Part shown: one piece after another, positions 1 through 9,544 of the stretch
Layout of the letters: every line of letters begins with the position of its first letter
Numbering within the stretch: position 1 is the stretch's first letter
Program-made: the position numbers and the translations under genes
Notes under the pieces: generated by a model
The model's database searches: none
Seen by the model: only the letters and a program-made list of their open reading frames with translations
What the model was told of the DNA's origin: nothing
From: Beijerinckiaceae bacterium
Lineage (GTDB): Bacteria > Pseudomonadota > Alphaproteobacteria > Rhizobiales > Beijerinckiaceae
DNA length: 64,000 nucleotides
Assembly (NCBI GenBank): GCA_027533425.1
Contig: JAPZUD010000004.1
Location: 124,001-188,000 of the forward strand
Direction of reading: 5' to 3'

Positions 1-467
1 CCAATGCGGAGAAGCTGGCCGCCAGCCTTGCTGCGGAAGGGCTGGATGTCGAGGTCGCGGAGGATCTCGAATCAGCTGTGCGGGAAGCCGATATCGTTTC
101 AACCATCACGCTCTCGCGCGAACCTCTGGTCCGTGGCGCCTGGCTGAAGCCGGGCGCGCATCTTGACCTCGTCGGGGCTTTCACCCCGGCGATGCGCGAA
201 ACTGACGATGATTGCGTGCTGCGGTCTCGGCTCTTCGCCGATACGCGCGGCGGGGCGCTGAAGGAAGGCGGCGATCTCGTCCAGCCGATCGCGGCGGGGC
301 TGGTTTCCGCCGATCAGGTCGAGGCAGACCTGCCGGAGCTGGCGCGTGGGGCCGTGATCAATCCGCGCCAGCCGGACGACATCACGCTCTACAAGTCGAC
401 CGGAGGCGCGATGTTCGATCTCGCGACCGCGATGCAGATCGCCCGCGCGACCGGTGCGGTGGCCTGA
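1..467 (+). CDS. Ornithine cyclodeaminase / mu-crystallin family protein, 3' part only
   Basis: The reading frame is open from base 3 and its start lies outside the window; about 154 codons are visible. The visible part is the end of the Rossmann domain (ADIVSTITLSREPL, then GAHLDLVGAF) followed by the C-terminal helix region, the usual arrangement in the ornithine cyclodeaminase / mu-crystallin / alanine dehydrogenase-like family. Members are NAD(P)-dependent imine or amino-acid oxidoreductases, and the exact substrate cannot be read from this fragment. The stop TGA shares its A with the ATG of trpF, so the two genes are probably co-translated. That coupling does not prove a role in tryptophan synthesis. 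The family call is fairly safe; the function is open. Confidence 0.75.
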   Translation, partial: NAEKLAASLAAEGLDVEVAEDLESAVREADIVSTITLSREPLVRGAWLKPGAHLDLVGAFTPAMRETDDDCVLRSRLFADTRGGALKEGGDLVQPIAAGLVSADQVEADLPELARGAVINPRQPDDITLYKSTGGAMFDLATAMQIARATGAVA

Positions 468-1135
468 TGCCCCTGCTCGTCAAGATCTGCGGGCTGTCAA
501 CGTCGGAATCGATCGATACCGCCATCGAGGCCGGGGCGGACCTGATCGCCTTCAATTTCCATCCGCGCAGCCCCCGCTATGTCTCCCTGGATCAGGCAGC
601 GGCGCTGGCGGCGCATGCCCGTGGTCGGGTCGAGACGGTCGCGCTCGTGGTCAATGCCGAGGATGGCGTCCTGAGCGCGATCCGCTCGGCCGTCGAGCCG
701 GATTCCTGGCAGTTTCACGGGCAGGAAACGCCCGAGCGCGTCCGGGACGTCCGGGCCGTCTGGGGCCGCCCTGTCATGAAGGCCATCGGCGTGTCCGGCC
801 CGGCCGATCTCGCCGCCCTCGCCAGCTTTGCGCCGGTGGCGGACCGGCTCCTGCTGGATGCGAAACCGCCGAAGGACGCGGCCTATCCGGGCGGCCATGG
901 CCAGCCCTTTGACTGGCGCGTCCTTTCGGCGCTTCCCCCGCATCGCCCGTTCATGCTATCGGGCGGCCTCACGCCGGAAAATGTGGGCGAGGCAATCCGC
1001 CTTGTCCGGGGCTTCGGTGTCAATCTGCTGGGCGTGGATGTCTCGTCCGGGGTCGAATCGGCGCCCGGCATCAAGGATCCGGCCCGGATCAGGGCCTTTG
1101 TCGCGGCGGCGCGCGAGGCCGAAGGAGCACGATGA
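467..1135 (+). CDS. trpF: Phosphoribosylanthranilate isomerase
   Basis: Converts phosphoribosylanthranilate to CdRP, the third step from chorismate to tryptophan, in the cytoplasm. The 222-residue protein is a single TIM barrel of normal length. The KICG motif at residues 6-9 supplies the catalytic Cys8, and LLLDAK supplies the general acid Asp131. LSGGL (164-168) and VDVSSGVES (190-198) form the phosphate-binding loops. I chose the ATG at 467 because it overlaps the preceding stop (TGATG) and puts the KICG strand directly at the N terminus; the frame is open further upstream, but those codons lie inside the neighbouring gene. The end overlaps trpB by four bases, typical of a trpFBA operon. 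Confidence 0.96.
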   Translation: MPLLVKICGLSTSESIDTAIEAGADLIAFNFHPRSPRYVSLDQAAALAAHARGRVETVALVVNAEDGVLSAIRSAVEPDSWQFHGQETPERVRDVRAVWGRPVMKAIGVSGPADLAALASFAPVADRLLLDAKPPKDAAYPGGHGQPFDWRVLSALPPHRPFMLSGGLTPENVGEAIRLVRGFGVNLLGVDVSSGVESAPGIKDPARIRAFVAAAREAEGAR

Positions 1136-2352
1136 TGGTGGTGCAGGAACGCCCGAATTCCTTCCGGACGGGCCCGGATGACAATGGCCGTTTCGGCTTG
1201 TTCGGGGGTCGCTTCGTCGCGGAAACGCTGATGCCGCTGATCCTCGAGCTCCAGAAGGCCTATGAGGCGGCGAAGGGCGATCCGGCCTTCCATGCCGAGA
1301 TGAGCAATATGCTCACCCATTATGTCGGCCGGCCCTCGCCGCTCTATTTCGCCGAGCGCATGACCGAGCATCTCGGAGGGGCGAAGATCTATTTCAAGCG
1401 CGACGAGCTGAATCATACCGGCGCGCACAAGGTCAACAATGTGCTCGGCCAGATCCTGCTTGCCCGCCGCATGGGCAAGAAGCGGATCATCGCCGAGACC
1501 GGCGCCGGGCAGCACGGCGTTGCCACGGCCACGCTCTGCGCCCGCTATGGCCTGCAATGCGTGGTCTATATGGGCGCGGTCGATGTCGAGCGGCAGAAGC
1601 CCAATGTCTTCCGGATGAAGATGCTCGGCGCCGAGGTCATCCCCGTCACCTCCGGCTCGAAGACGCTGAAGGATGCGATGAACGAGGCCCTCCGCGATTG
1701 GGTCACCAATGTCGCCGATACCTTCTATTGCATCGGCACCGTTGCCGGCCCGCATCCCTATCCGGCCATGGTCCGTGATTTCCAGTGCGTGATCGGCAAC
1801 GAGACGCGCGAGCAGATGATGGCAGCGGAAGGTCGCCTGCCGGACAGCCTGATCGCGGCGATCGGCGGCGGCTCGAATGCCATCGGCCTGTTCCATCCCT
1901 TCCTTGATGATGCCTCGGTCGAGATCTACGGCGTCGAGGCGGCCGGCCATGGCCTTTCCTCCGGTCTGCATGCCGCTTCGCTGACGGGCGGCCGCCCCGG
2001 CGTGCTGCATGGCAACCGCACCTATCTGCTGATGGACGAGGACGGGCAGATCAAGGATGCCCATTCGATTTCCGCCGGCCTCGATTATCCCGGCATCGGC
2101 CCGGAACATGCCTTCCTGCATGATACCGGCCGCGTCACCTATCTCTCCGCCACCGATGACGAAGCGCTTGCGGCCTTCCAGCTCTGCTCGAAGCTCGAAG
2201 GCATCATCCCGGCGCTGGAGCCCAGCCATGCCCTCGCCAAGGTGATCGACCTCGCGCCGAAAAAGCCGCGGGATCACCTGATGGTCATGAATCTCTGCGG
2301 GCGCGGCGACAAGGACATCTTCACCGTGGCCGAGCATCTCGGGGGAATGTGA
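1132..2352 (+). CDS. trpB: Tryptophan synthase beta chain
   Basis: PLP enzyme that joins indole and serine to give tryptophan, acting in the alpha2-beta2 complex with TrpA. At 406 residues it has the standard length. Lys100 in HTGAHKVNN is the Schiff-base lysine, and GGGSN (245-249) is the PLP-phosphate loop. ETGAGQHG around 122-129 carries the catalytic Glu region. Two ATGs in a row (1132 and 1135) follow a GAAGGAG ribosome site; the first overlaps the trpF stop. TrpA follows after three bases, so the pair should be translated together. No odd features. Confidence 0.97.
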   Translation: MMVVQERPNSFRTGPDDNGRFGLFGGRFVAETLMPLILELQKAYEAAKGDPAFHAEMSNMLTHYVGRPSPLYFAERMTEHLGGAKIYFKRDELNHTGAHKVNNVLGQILLARRMGKKRIIAETGAGQHGVATATLCARYGLQCVVYMGAVDVERQKPNVFRMKMLGAEVIPVTSGSKTLKDAMNEALRDWVTNVADTFYCIGTVAGPHPYPAMVRDFQCVIGNETREQMMAAEGRLPDSLIAAIGGGSNAIGLFHPFLDDASVEIYGVEAAGHGLSSGLHAASLTGGRPGVLHGNRTYLLMDEDGQIKDAHSISAGLDYPGIGPEHAFLHDTGRVTYLSATDDEALAAFQLCSKLEGIIPALEPSHALAKVIDLAPKKPRDHLMVMNLCGRGDKDIFTVAEHLGGM

Positions 2353-2355
2353 GGC

Positions 2356-3183
2356 ATGTCGACACGTATCGCCACCCGTTTCGCGGGCAATGCCGCTGCC
2401 GGGCGGGCCAGCCTTGTCACCTTCGTGACTGCCGGCGATCCGGATCCCGTGACCAGCCTCGCTTTGGTCAAGGCCCTGCCGGGTGCCGGCGCGGATGTGA
2501 TCGAGCTGGGCATGCCCTTCTCCGATCCGATGGCCGATGGCCCGGCGATCCAGTGGTCGTCGATGCGGGCGCTGAAGGCGGGCATGAGCCTGAAGGGCAC
2601 GCTCGACCTCGTTCGGCAGTTCCGGGCCGGCAACCAGGACACGCCGATCGTCCTGATGGGCTATTACAACCCGATCTATGTCTATGGCGTCGAGCGCTTC
2701 CTCGCCGATGCCGGCGCGGCGGGCGTCGATGGCCTGATCGTGGTCGACCTGCCGCCCGAAGAAGATGCCGAGCTCTGCGTCCCCGCCATGCAGGCCGGGC
2801 TGAACTTCATCCGGCTCGCAACGCCCACCACCGATGACAAGCGCCTGCCGGCCGTGCTGGCGAACACATCCGGCTTTGTCTATTACGTCTCGATCACCGG
2901 GATCACCGGCACCGCGACGCCGGATTTCTCGAAGGTTGCCGACGCGGTTGCCCGCATCAAGCGCCATACCGACCTGCCGGTGGCGGTGGGCTTTGGTGTG
3001 AAAGCGCCGGACCATGCGGCGGCGATCGCCCGGGGCGCCGATGGCGTGGTAGTCGGCTCGGCTCTGGTCGAACTGATCCGCACCTCGCTCGACGGCGAGG
3101 GCAAGGCCACGGAAAAGACTGTTTCCGCTGTCACCGATCTGGTCTCGTCACTCGCGGTTGCCGTGCGCGGCGTGAAGAAGTAA
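2356..3183 (+). CDS. trpA: Tryptophan synthase alpha chain
   Basis: Cleaves indole-3-glycerol phosphate to indole and glyceraldehyde-3-phosphate; the indole is channelled to TrpB. The 275-residue TIM barrel has the signature [14 protein letters not shown] with catalytic Glu50 and Asp61, and the phosphate-binding GVVVGSA stretch near the C terminus. It starts three bases after trpB. It is the last trp gene here; trpE, trpG, trpD and trpC are not in the window, as usual for the split trp genes of alphaproteobacteria. Confidence 0.97.
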   Translation: MSTRIATRFAGNAAAGRASLVTFVTAGDPDPVTSLALVKALPGAGADVIELGMPFSDPMADGPAIQWSSMRALKAGMSLKGTLDLVRQFRAGNQDTPIVLMGYYNPIYVYGVERFLADAGAAGVDGLIVVDLPPEEDAELCVPAMQAGLNFIRLATPTTDDKRLPAVLANTSGFVYYVSITGITGTATPDFSKVADAVARIKRHTDLPVAVGFGVKAPDHAAAIARGADGVVVGSALVELIRTSLDGEGKATEKTVSAVTDLVSSLAVAVRGVKK

Positions 3184-3327
3184 CCGCCTCGGCCTCGCCA
3201 GAGCGCATTCCGGCCCGGGCCTGCCCGGGCGAAGAGCGAAGCGGCGCCGAGCTTATGCGAGGGACCGCAGCGATAACACCGCTGCACGGGAAACAACCAC
3301 CGAGCGTGTGCGAGGGATTGAAACGGA
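3184..3327 (+). other. trpA-accD intergenic region with a GCCCGGGC hairpin
   Basis: This 144-base gap holds two copies of the self-complementary octamer GCCCGGGC at 3213-3220 and 3223-3230, which can pair as an 8-bp stem. No U-run follows, so as an intrinsic terminator it is weak; it could also stabilise the trp mRNA 3' end. I cannot identify a promoter for accD by eye. Confidence 0.3.
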
Positions 3328-4203
3328 ATGTCCACCGAAAGCACGATGAACTGGATCACCAATCTCGTCCGGCCGAAGATCCGGTCGCTGCTCAAGCGCG
3401 AGACGCCGGAAAATCTCTGGATCAAATGCCCGGATACCGGGCAGATGGTGTTCCAGAAGGAAGTCGAGGACAATCTCTGGGTCATTCCTGGCTCGGAACA
3501 TCACCTGCGTATGGGCGCAAAGGCCCGACTTACGCATATGTTCGATGGCGGCCAGTATGAAGCGATCAAGGTGCCGGACGTCCCGGTCGATCCGCTGAAG
3601 TTCAAGGACGAGAAGCGCTACACCGATCGCCTCAAGGATGCCCGCGCCAAGACCGGGTTGAACGATTCCGTCCTGATCGGGTTCGGCACGCTGGATGCGC
3701 TGCCGGTGACGATGGCCGTGCAGGATTTCGCCTTCATGGGCGGCTCGCTCGGCATGGCCGCCGGCGAATCCATCATCACCGCCGCCAATACGGCCTTCGA
3801 GCGCAAGTCACCGCTGGTGCTCTTCATTGCTTCGGGTGGCGCGCGCATGCAGGAGGGCATCCTCTCGCTGATGCAATTGCCTCGCACAACGGTCGCGATC
3901 CAGCGCCTGCGCCGGGCCGGCCTGCCCTACATTGCGGTCTTGACGAACCCGACCACGGGCGGCGTCACCGCTTCCTACGCCATGCTGGGCGACATCCACA
4001 TCGCGGAGCCGGGCGCGATGATCGGCTTTGCCGGACCACGCGTCATCGAGCAGACCATCCGCGAGAAGCTGCCCGAGGGCTTCCAGCGCGCCGAATACCT
4101 GCGCGATCACGGCATGGTCGACATGGTCCTGCATCGCAAGGAAATCCGGCCAACCGTGTCGCGGCTTTGCCGGCTCCTGAGCAAGCGCGAAGCGGCGGCC
4201 TGA
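3328..4203 (+). CDS. accD: Acetyl-CoA carboxylase carboxyltransferase subunit beta
   Basis: Beta subunit of the carboxyltransferase half of acetyl-CoA carboxylase, which with AccA moves CO2 from carboxybiotin to acetyl-CoA to make malonyl-CoA for fatty acid synthesis. The crotonase-like core is intact ([33 protein letters not shown]). The N-terminal zinc ribbon of the E. coli protein is degenerate: only Cys34 remains, while Thr37, Ile53 and Ser56 occupy the other three cysteine positions with the same spacing. This is usual in Rhizobiales AccD, so the ribbon fold may persist without zinc. The ATG at 3346 ([10 protein letters not shown]) is an equally plausible start that matches relatives. 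folC follows after 12 bases, a common pairing. Confidence 0.95.
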   Translation: MSTESTMNWITNLVRPKIRSLLKRETPENLWIKCPDTGQMVFQKEVEDNLWVIPGSEHHLRMGAKARLTHMFDGGQYEAIKVPDVPVDPLKFKDEKRYTDRLKDARAKTGLNDSVLIGFGTLDALPVTMAVQDFAFMGGSLGMAAGESIITAANTAFERKSPLVLFIASGGARMQEGILSLMQLPRTTVAIQRLRRAGLPYIAVLTNPTTGGVTASYAMLGDIHIAEPGAMIGFAGPRVIEQTIREKLPEGFQRAEYLRDHGMVDMVLHRKEIRPTVSRLCRLLSKREAAA

Positions 4204-4215
4204 CGGGGTCGCGCC

Positions 4216-5529
4216 ATGCAGCATACGGATGCCTTCCTGGCGCGGTTTGAATCGCTTCATCCGAAGAAGATCGACCTGACGCTCGGCCGCACCGAACGCC
4301 TGCTGGCGAAACTCGGCAATCCCGAGCGCGAGCTGCCGCCGCTGATCCACGTCGCCGGCACGAACGGCAAGGGTTCGACCATCGCCTTCATGCGCGCGAT
4401 GCTCGAGGCGGCCGGTGCCCGCGTGCATGTCTTCACCTCGCCGCATCTCGTGCGCTTCCATGAGCGCATCCGCCTTGGCCAGTCTGGCGGTGGCCGGCTG
4501 ATCACCGATGAGCAGCTTGCAGAGGCCTGCGCCCGGATCGAGGCGATCAATGCCGGCGATCCGATCACCTTCTTCGAGATTACCACGGCCATGGCCTTCG
4601 ATCTCTTCCATCGCCACCCCGCCGATGTGGTGCTGATGGAGGTGGGCCTTGGCGGACGGTTCGATTCGACGAATGTGGTCTATCGCCCGGCCGCGAGCGT
4701 CATCACGCCGGTCTCGATGGACCATCGCGAGCATCTGGGCGACACGATCGGCAAGATCGCCTTCGAGAAAGCCGGCATCATCAAGGCCGGTTCGCCGGTG
4801 ATCATCGCCGATCAGGACCCGGAGGCCGTTTCGGTCTGCCTCGAACAGGCGGCCCGGCTGGGCTGCGAGGCGATGATCGGCGGCCAGGATTTCCACGCCC
4901 ATGAGGAGCGCGGCCGAATGGTCTACCAGGCAGACGACCGGCTGCTCGACCTGCCGCTGCCGCGCCTGCTCGGCCGCCACCAGATCGGCAATGCTGCCAC
5001 TGCCATCGCGGCCCTCTCGCGGGCTGTTCCGCAATGGGCAACGCCGGCTGCGATCGAGCAGGGGCTGCTGCAGGTTGAATGGCCGGCCCGGTTCCAGCGC
5101 CTTCAGGGCCATCTTTCCCGTCTCGCGCCGGCCGGGGCTGAGCTCTGGCTCGATGGCGGGCATAACGAGGACGGTGCGCGGGTTCTGGCCGAGACGCTTG
5201 TCAGCCTCGAGGAACGTCAGTCGCGGCCGGTCATCCTGTTGATGGGCACGATGGCCCGCAAGGATGCCCGCGCCATTCTCAAGCCGTTTGTCGGTCTTGC
5301 GCAGGAACTGCTCGCGGTGCCCGTTGTGCATGCGCTCGCCCGTCCGCCTGAGGAACTCGCGGCGATCGCGCGCGAGACCGGTCTTCCCGCCGTTTCGACG
5401 GCCTCGGTGCGCGATGGCCTGCGCTACCTTGCCGCCCGGTCCTGGCCGGTGGCGCCGCGCATCCTGATCATCGGCTCGCTTTATCTCGCGGGCGAGGTCC
5501 TGCAGGCCGACGGGTCACTTCCGGCCTGA
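4216..5529 (+). CDS. folC: Bifunctional dihydrofolate synthase / folylpolyglutamate synthase
   Basis: Adds glutamate to dihydropteroate and then to tetrahydrofolates, an ATP-dependent Mur-ligase-type reaction in folate synthesis. The P-loop HVAGTNGKGST lies at residues 45-55, followed by the FTSPHLVRFHERI block that is diagnostic of FolC. VLMEVGLGGRFDSTN and the SMDHREHLG segment form the rest of the active site. The length of 437 residues is normal. The accD-folC arrangement is conserved in many proteobacteria. A strong bidirectional terminator follows. Confidence 0.95.
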   Translation: MQHTDAFLARFESLHPKKIDLTLGRTERLLAKLGNPERELPPLIHVAGTNGKGSTIAFMRAMLEAAGARVHVFTSPHLVRFHERIRLGQSGGGRLITDEQLAEACARIEAINAGDPITFFEITTAMAFDLFHRHPADVVLMEVGLGGRFDSTNVVYRPAASVITPVSMDHREHLGDTIGKIAFEKAGIIKAGSPVIIADQDPEAVSVCLEQAARLGCEAMIGGQDFHAHEERGRMVYQADDRLLDLPLPRLLGRHQIGNAATAIAALSRAVPQWATPAAIEQGLLQVEWPARFQRLQGHLSRLAPAGAELWLDGGHNEDGARVLAETLVSLEERQSRPVILLMGTMARKDARAILKPFVGLAQELLAVPVVHALARPPEELAAIARETGLPAVSTASVRDGLRYLAARSWPVAPRILIIGSLYLAGEVLQADGSLPA

Positions 5530-5543
5530 GGTCCGGACACCAA

Positions 5544-5566
5544 AAACCCGGCGCGCGGCCGGGTTT
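5544..5566. terminator. Bidirectional intrinsic terminator between folC and trxA
   Basis: A perfect 9-bp stem (AAACCCGGC at 5544-5552 and GCCGGGTTT at 5558-5566) with a 5-base loop sits between the convergent folC and trxA genes. Read on the minus strand the hairpin runs into TTTTTGG, a good U-run for trxA; on the plus strand the tail is only TTT. Confidence 0.8.
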
Positions 5567-5595
5567 CCCGTCAGGCTATCGGCGGATCCGGTCGG

Positions 5596-5922
5596 TCAGG
5601 CCGAGGTCTGGATCCATTTCGAAAGATCGGATTTCGAGCCGGCACCGACCTTGGTCGCGGCCAGCTTGCCGTCCTTGAAGATCATCAGCGTCGGGATCGA
5701 GCGGATGCCGTACTGGGCGGCGATTTCCTGGTTCTCGTCCACATTGACCTTCGCGATCTTGACCTTGCCGGCCATTTCGGTGGCGATTTCCTCAAGCGCC
5801 GGCGCGATCATCCGGCACGGGCCGCACCACGGCGCCCAGAAATCGACAACGACCGGCTCTGCCGATTGCAGCACATCCGCCGCAAAGCTCTTGTCGGTCA
5901 CGGTGTGGGTATTCGCGCCCAT
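5596..5922 (-). CDS. trxA: Thioredoxin
   Basis: Small cytoplasmic dithiol-disulfide oxidoreductase. The 108-residue protein carries the canonical WCGPC active site at 32-36 within [12 protein letters not shown], and the cis-proline segment RSIPTL. I chose the ATG at 5922 because an AAAGGAA ribosome site stands just before it and because [10 protein letters not shown] is the typical alphaproteobacterial N terminus; the longer frame upstream adds 26 unrelated residues. It is the last gene of the leftward murU-addB-addA-trxA run, 61 bases after addA, and ends in the terminator at 5544-5566. Confidence 0.96.
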   Translation of the reverse strand: MGANTHTVTDKSFAADVLQSAEPVVVDFWAPWCGPCRMIAPALEEIATEMAGKVKIAKVNVDENQEIAAQYGIRSIPTLMIFKDGKLAATKVGAGSKSDLSKWIQTSA

Positions 5923-5983
5923 GGGAATTTCCTTTCGGCAGGCGATGCATTCAGCAGGAAAGTAGGCATTGCCCGGGCTTGAA

Positions 5984-8900
5984 TCAAGGCAGGCCGTCAT
6001 CCCGTGGCTTCGGGGGCGGGATCTCCTCCCGCGCCTTCCGCAAAAGGGCGGGGTCGAGCGGTTCCAGCGTCAGGGTCCGGGTCCAGAGGATCGCGCCCGT
6101 TACCGCCTTTTGCGGGTAGAGCTGTTCCAGCAGGTCGGCATAGACGGCCATCTGTCGGAGGATCCCAGCGCCGATTCGCTCGCCCCGCCAGCCGCTTTTG
6201 ATATCGAGGAACGCCACCTGCTGCTCTGTCACCCTTAATCGGTCGAGCCGCGCCTCGACGGGATAGGCCTGGCCATCGGCAAGCCGGACAAGGCCTGCAA
6301 TGGCCGCTTCGGCCCTTGAGCCCGGGGCGAACCAGAATTCCATGTCCGGCTGCGCCAGCATGGCGAGGACCGGGGCGAGAAGCGGTTCCACAACCGCGGC
6401 ATCCAGCTGAGGCATCGCCCGCCCGATCCAGCGTCGGCCGGCTTCCGCCCGCTGCGATGCCGGAACCGGCGCAAGGATCTCGAACAGGCGATGCAGCAGG
6501 AGTCCGCGCTCCCGTGGCGGAAGCGGTCCCGCATCCTCCTCCGGCCCTGCGGTTTCGGGTCCCGCGAGCCCGGACGGAACCAGCCGGCCGCGCGGCCTGT
6601 CCTCGGCGGGTTGCGCTGTGAGCAGCCATCCGGGCAGCGTCACAGGGGCGCCAGGGTGGCGGGCCGGGGTGGTCGTGCGCGCCTTTCCCGCTCCGGAGGG
6701 CAGGGACGCTGGAGGAATCCGCATCACGCAGCGGCCCAGCCCGTCAAGGCCCATGGCCTCGGCATCCGGATCGGGCATGACGACCACGCGCGGATGCCGG
6801 GTGAACCCTTCCCGCGCCATCTGGTACCATGTCGCCCGGTCGGCATCGTCCATCGGGTGTTCCTGCCCGGCCTTGATATCCTTGGCGGGCGGGGGCCTCC
6901 TGTTGAACCCACCGAGGATGAGGCGGTCGGAAGCCCGCGTCATCGCCACATAGAACAGCCGCCGGGCTTCCTCCCGCTGTTTCCGGTCGATCGCTGCCGT
7001 CACGGCATCGAAGCCGGGCTGCCTTTCGAGATCGGAGCCCAGCCAGCCAAGCAGCGGTCCGGTTGCATCCTGAAGGAGCATCGGATCGTTCTTCCGAGCG
7101 GTTTTCGGGGGCCGCATCGTGTCGCACAGGAAGACGATCCGCCCTTCGAGCCCCTTCGAGCCATGGACAGTCATCACGCGGATCAGGTCGCTGCGCGAAT
7201 CCATGTCGCGCTTGATCTGGGTGCTGCGCTTCCGCTGGTCCAGCAGGAACAGCATCAGCGAAGCGGTCTCGCGGCTCTCGAAGGCTTGCGCTTCCTGCAG
7301 CAGCGCATCCACCGGTTCGTGCATGTCCGAGCCCAGCCGTGCTTCCATCGCCTGGCGTCCGGTTCGCCCTGATCCGTCGGGCACCGTCCCGCCGAGCAGC
7401 CCGGCAAGGAAGGCATAAGGCCCGACCCGACGCGCTTGCCGGGCAAGGCGCACGAGCATGCCGGCTATCTCGTCGAGGGCGGGATGGGCCTGAACGGCAT
7501 CCCAGAGCGGGCCCGGCCGCCCCCGGGCAGCGGCTTCCAGCACCGGCTCGCTGACCCCGAAGAGCGGGCTGCGCAGGGCCGTCGCCAGGGCAAGGTCATG
7601 CCCCGGGCTCAGCACGGCCTCGGCCACCACCAGCAGGTCCTGCACGGCAATATGGTCCTGAAGCGTCAGCCGGTCGGCCCCGGCTACCGGGAGCCCGCGC
7701 CGTTTCAGGGCGCGCAACATCGCCTCGAAGAAGGGGCCGCGCTCGCGGACGAGGATCAGCACATCGCCCGGCTCGATGGGCTTGCCGTCGCGCAGATGAC
7801 ACTGCCCGCTGTCGATCCACCCGCTGATTGTCGCCGCAACCTTTTCTGCCAGCACCTGTTCCGGCGGTTGCCGGGGGCCAGCGGGGGCAAGATCGGGAAT
7901 GGGGGGGCGGATAATGGGCCAGAGCTCGGCCTCGCCGGGGAAGTCCGGCCATGCAGCCTGATGCACCACCGTCTCTCCCGAAAGCGCAACGCCCGAACGG
8001 AAGTCAGGATGGGCAAAAATCCGGTCAACCAGTTCCAGCAGGTCCGGGCTCGACCGGAACGAGTAATTCAGCGGCACGGGGCTGCGGATGGGGTCCTTAG
8101 TGCGGGCGAGATCACCGAAATGCTGCCGCGCCGCCTCGAATTCGGCCGGGTTCGCCCCCTGGAACGAGAAGATGGACTGTTTCTCGTCCCCGACAACGAA
8201 CAGGCTCCGCGGCCGTGCAACGCCGCCCTCGCCAGCGAAGAATTCCTCGGTCAGCGCCTTGAGGATCTCCCACATATCCGGGGTGGTGTCCTGCGCCTCG
8301 TCGACAAGGACATGGTCGATGGAGGCATCGAGCTTCATCATGATCCAGCCGGCATGACCAGATCGGACCAGCCGCCGGAGCGAACCGATCAGGTCATTGA
8401 AATCAAGCGCATTCCGCGCCTGTTTCAGCGCCTCGTAGCGGCCATGCACGCTTTCGGCGAAGGTCATCAGTGCCAGCGACCGGTCGATGGCCGGAAAGGC
8501 ATCTTTCAATTGGCGCGCGGTCCGGAACGTTCCGATCAGCGCATCGAGGCCTGCTGCCAGCGCCGGGGCCTTCCGGCGCTGCGCATCGCTCAGCGTCTGC
8601 TTGCTGAGGAGGTCTTTCTCTGTCCTGATCGTGTCCAGCAGGGTTTCGAAACGGCGTTCGGGCTCCGGCGCCCCTCCGGCGAGGATCCCGTCGATAGCGG
8701 CGATGATGCTATCCCGGCCCTTGGTGGCATTGAGGCCCCGCGCCATGGCCTGCCACTCCGCAAGAACCTGGTCCGAAGGCAGGGTATCCCAGGCACGTTG
8801 CAGGGCCTCGTCGGGCCCTTCGCCCGGCCGCAGCCCCAGCACCCGGCGCAAGCTGGCCTCCCGGCCTTCCGGGGGCGGCAGGGTCTCGCCCCGGATGGCG

Positions 8901-9544
8901 AGGCCGGCAAGCAGCCCCGTGGCCGTGGTGAGCGTCTTTTCGAAGGCGCCGAGCCCGGAACTGTCCAGCAGGACCTGGAAGGCCTGGCCAAGCGGGCTGT
9001 CACTCTCGCGGATCGATCGTGCGAGAATGGCCTGCCGGGCTTCTTCCTGCAGGCCTTGCGCGCTGGCCTCGTCCAGGATCTCGAAATTCAGCGGAACGCC
9101 GGATTCCAGCGGGAACAGTCGCAGGATGCGTTCGGCAAAGGCGTGGATCGTCTGGATCTTCAGCCCGCCTGGCGTCTCGATTGCCCGGGCGAAAAGCGTC
9201 CGCGCCTGTTCGAGTTGCGGCGGCGTGAAGCCGGCGGGGCCGGGTTCCGGCCGCAGCATCGCCCCGATCGCCTCGTCAAGTGCTGCTTCATCAAGGCCGA
9301 CCCAACGCGCCAGTTCCTCGAAGATACGGTTCTGCATCTCGGCGGCAGCGGCCTTGGTGTAGGTCAGGCAGAGGATCCGGTCCGGCGCGGCGCCCGAGAG
9401 CAGCAGCCGGATCACGCGGTTCCGGAGAATGCTGGTCTTGCCCGACCCGGCATTCGCGGCAACCCAGGCATGCAATGCCGGATCGGTTGCGCGCAGCCGT
9501 TGCTGCTTTTCGGCAAGCGGCAGGAGATCAGGCGCTCTCGCCAT
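5984..9544 (-). CDS. addA: Double-strand break repair helicase-nuclease AddA
   Basis: UvrD-family helicase with a C-terminal RecB-like nuclease domain. With AddB it resects double-strand breaks for RecA, replacing RecBCD in alphaproteobacteria. The 1186-residue protein has Walker A NAGSGKTS at 31-38, motif [11 protein letters not shown], and helicase motifs such as SIFSFQGA and [11 protein letters not shown]. The C-terminal nuclease motif is [10 protein letters not shown]. The frame is open to 9841, but that part lies inside addB; I place the start at the ATG 9544, preceded by GGAG with 6-base spacing, so it overlaps addB by 17 bases. ATGs at 9550, 9559 and 9562 are alternatives. Confidence 0.93.
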   Translation of the reverse strand: MARAPDLLPLAEKQQRLRATDPALHAWVAANAGSGKTSILRNRVIRLLLSGAAPDRILCLTYTKAAAAEMQNRIFEELARWVGLDEAALDEAIGAMLRPEPGPAGFTPPQLEQARTLFARAIETPGGLKIQTIHAFAERILRLFPLESGVPLNFEILDEASAQGLQEEARQAILARSIRESDSPLGQAFQVLLDSSGLGAFEKTLTTATGLLAGLAIRGETLPPPEGREASLRRVLGLRPGEGPDEALQRAWDTLPSDQVLAEWQAMARGLNATKGRDSIIAAIDGILAGGAPEPERRFETLLDTIRTEKDLLSKQTLSDAQRRKAPALAAGLDALIGTFRTARQLKDAFPAIDRSLALMTFAESVHGRYEALKQARNALDFNDLIGSLRRLVRSGHAGWIMMKLDASIDHVLVDEAQDTTPDMWEILKALTEEFFAGEGGVARPRSLFVVGDEKQSIFSFQGANPAEFEAARQHFGDLARTKDPIRSPVPLNYSFRSSPDLLELVDRIFAHPDFRSGVALSGETVVHQAAWPDFPGEAELWPIIRPPIPDLAPAGPRQPPEQVLAEKVAATISGWIDSGQCHLRDGKPIEPGDVLILVRERGPFFEAMLRALKRRGLPVAGADRLTLQDHIAVQDLLVVAEAVLSPGHDLALATALRSPLFGVSEPVLEAAARGRPGPLWDAVQAHPALDEIAGMLVRLARQARRVGPYAFLAGLLGGTVPDGSGRTGRQAMEARLGSDMHEPVDALLQEAQAFESRETASLMLFLLDQRKRSTQIKRDMDSRSDLIRVMTVHGSKGLEGRIVFLCDTMRPPKTARKNDPMLLQDATGPLLGWLGSDLERQPGFDAVTAAIDRKQREEARRLFYVAMTRASDRLILGGFNRRPPPAKDIKAGQEHPMDDADRATWYQMAREGFTRHPRVVVMPDPDAEAMGLDGLGRCVMRIPPASLPSGAGKARTTTPARHPGAPVTLPGWLLTAQPAEDRPRGRLVPSGLAGPETAGPEEDAGPLPPRERGLLLHRLFEILAPVPASQRAEAGRRWIGRAMPQLDAAVVEPLLAPVLAMLAQPDMEFWFAPGSRAEAAIAGLVRLADGQAYPVEARLDRLRVTEQQVAFLDIKSGWRGERIGAGILRQMAVYADLLEQLYPQKAVTGAILWTRTLTLEPLDPALLRKAREEIPPPKPRDDGLP

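Noticed and set aside
883-3015. Long open frame (710 codons) on the minus strand opposite trpF, trpB and trpA
   Set aside because: It is antisense to three genes with clear catalytic motifs, and its translation is low-complexity His/Arg/Asp-rich. It arises from GC-rich third codon positions.
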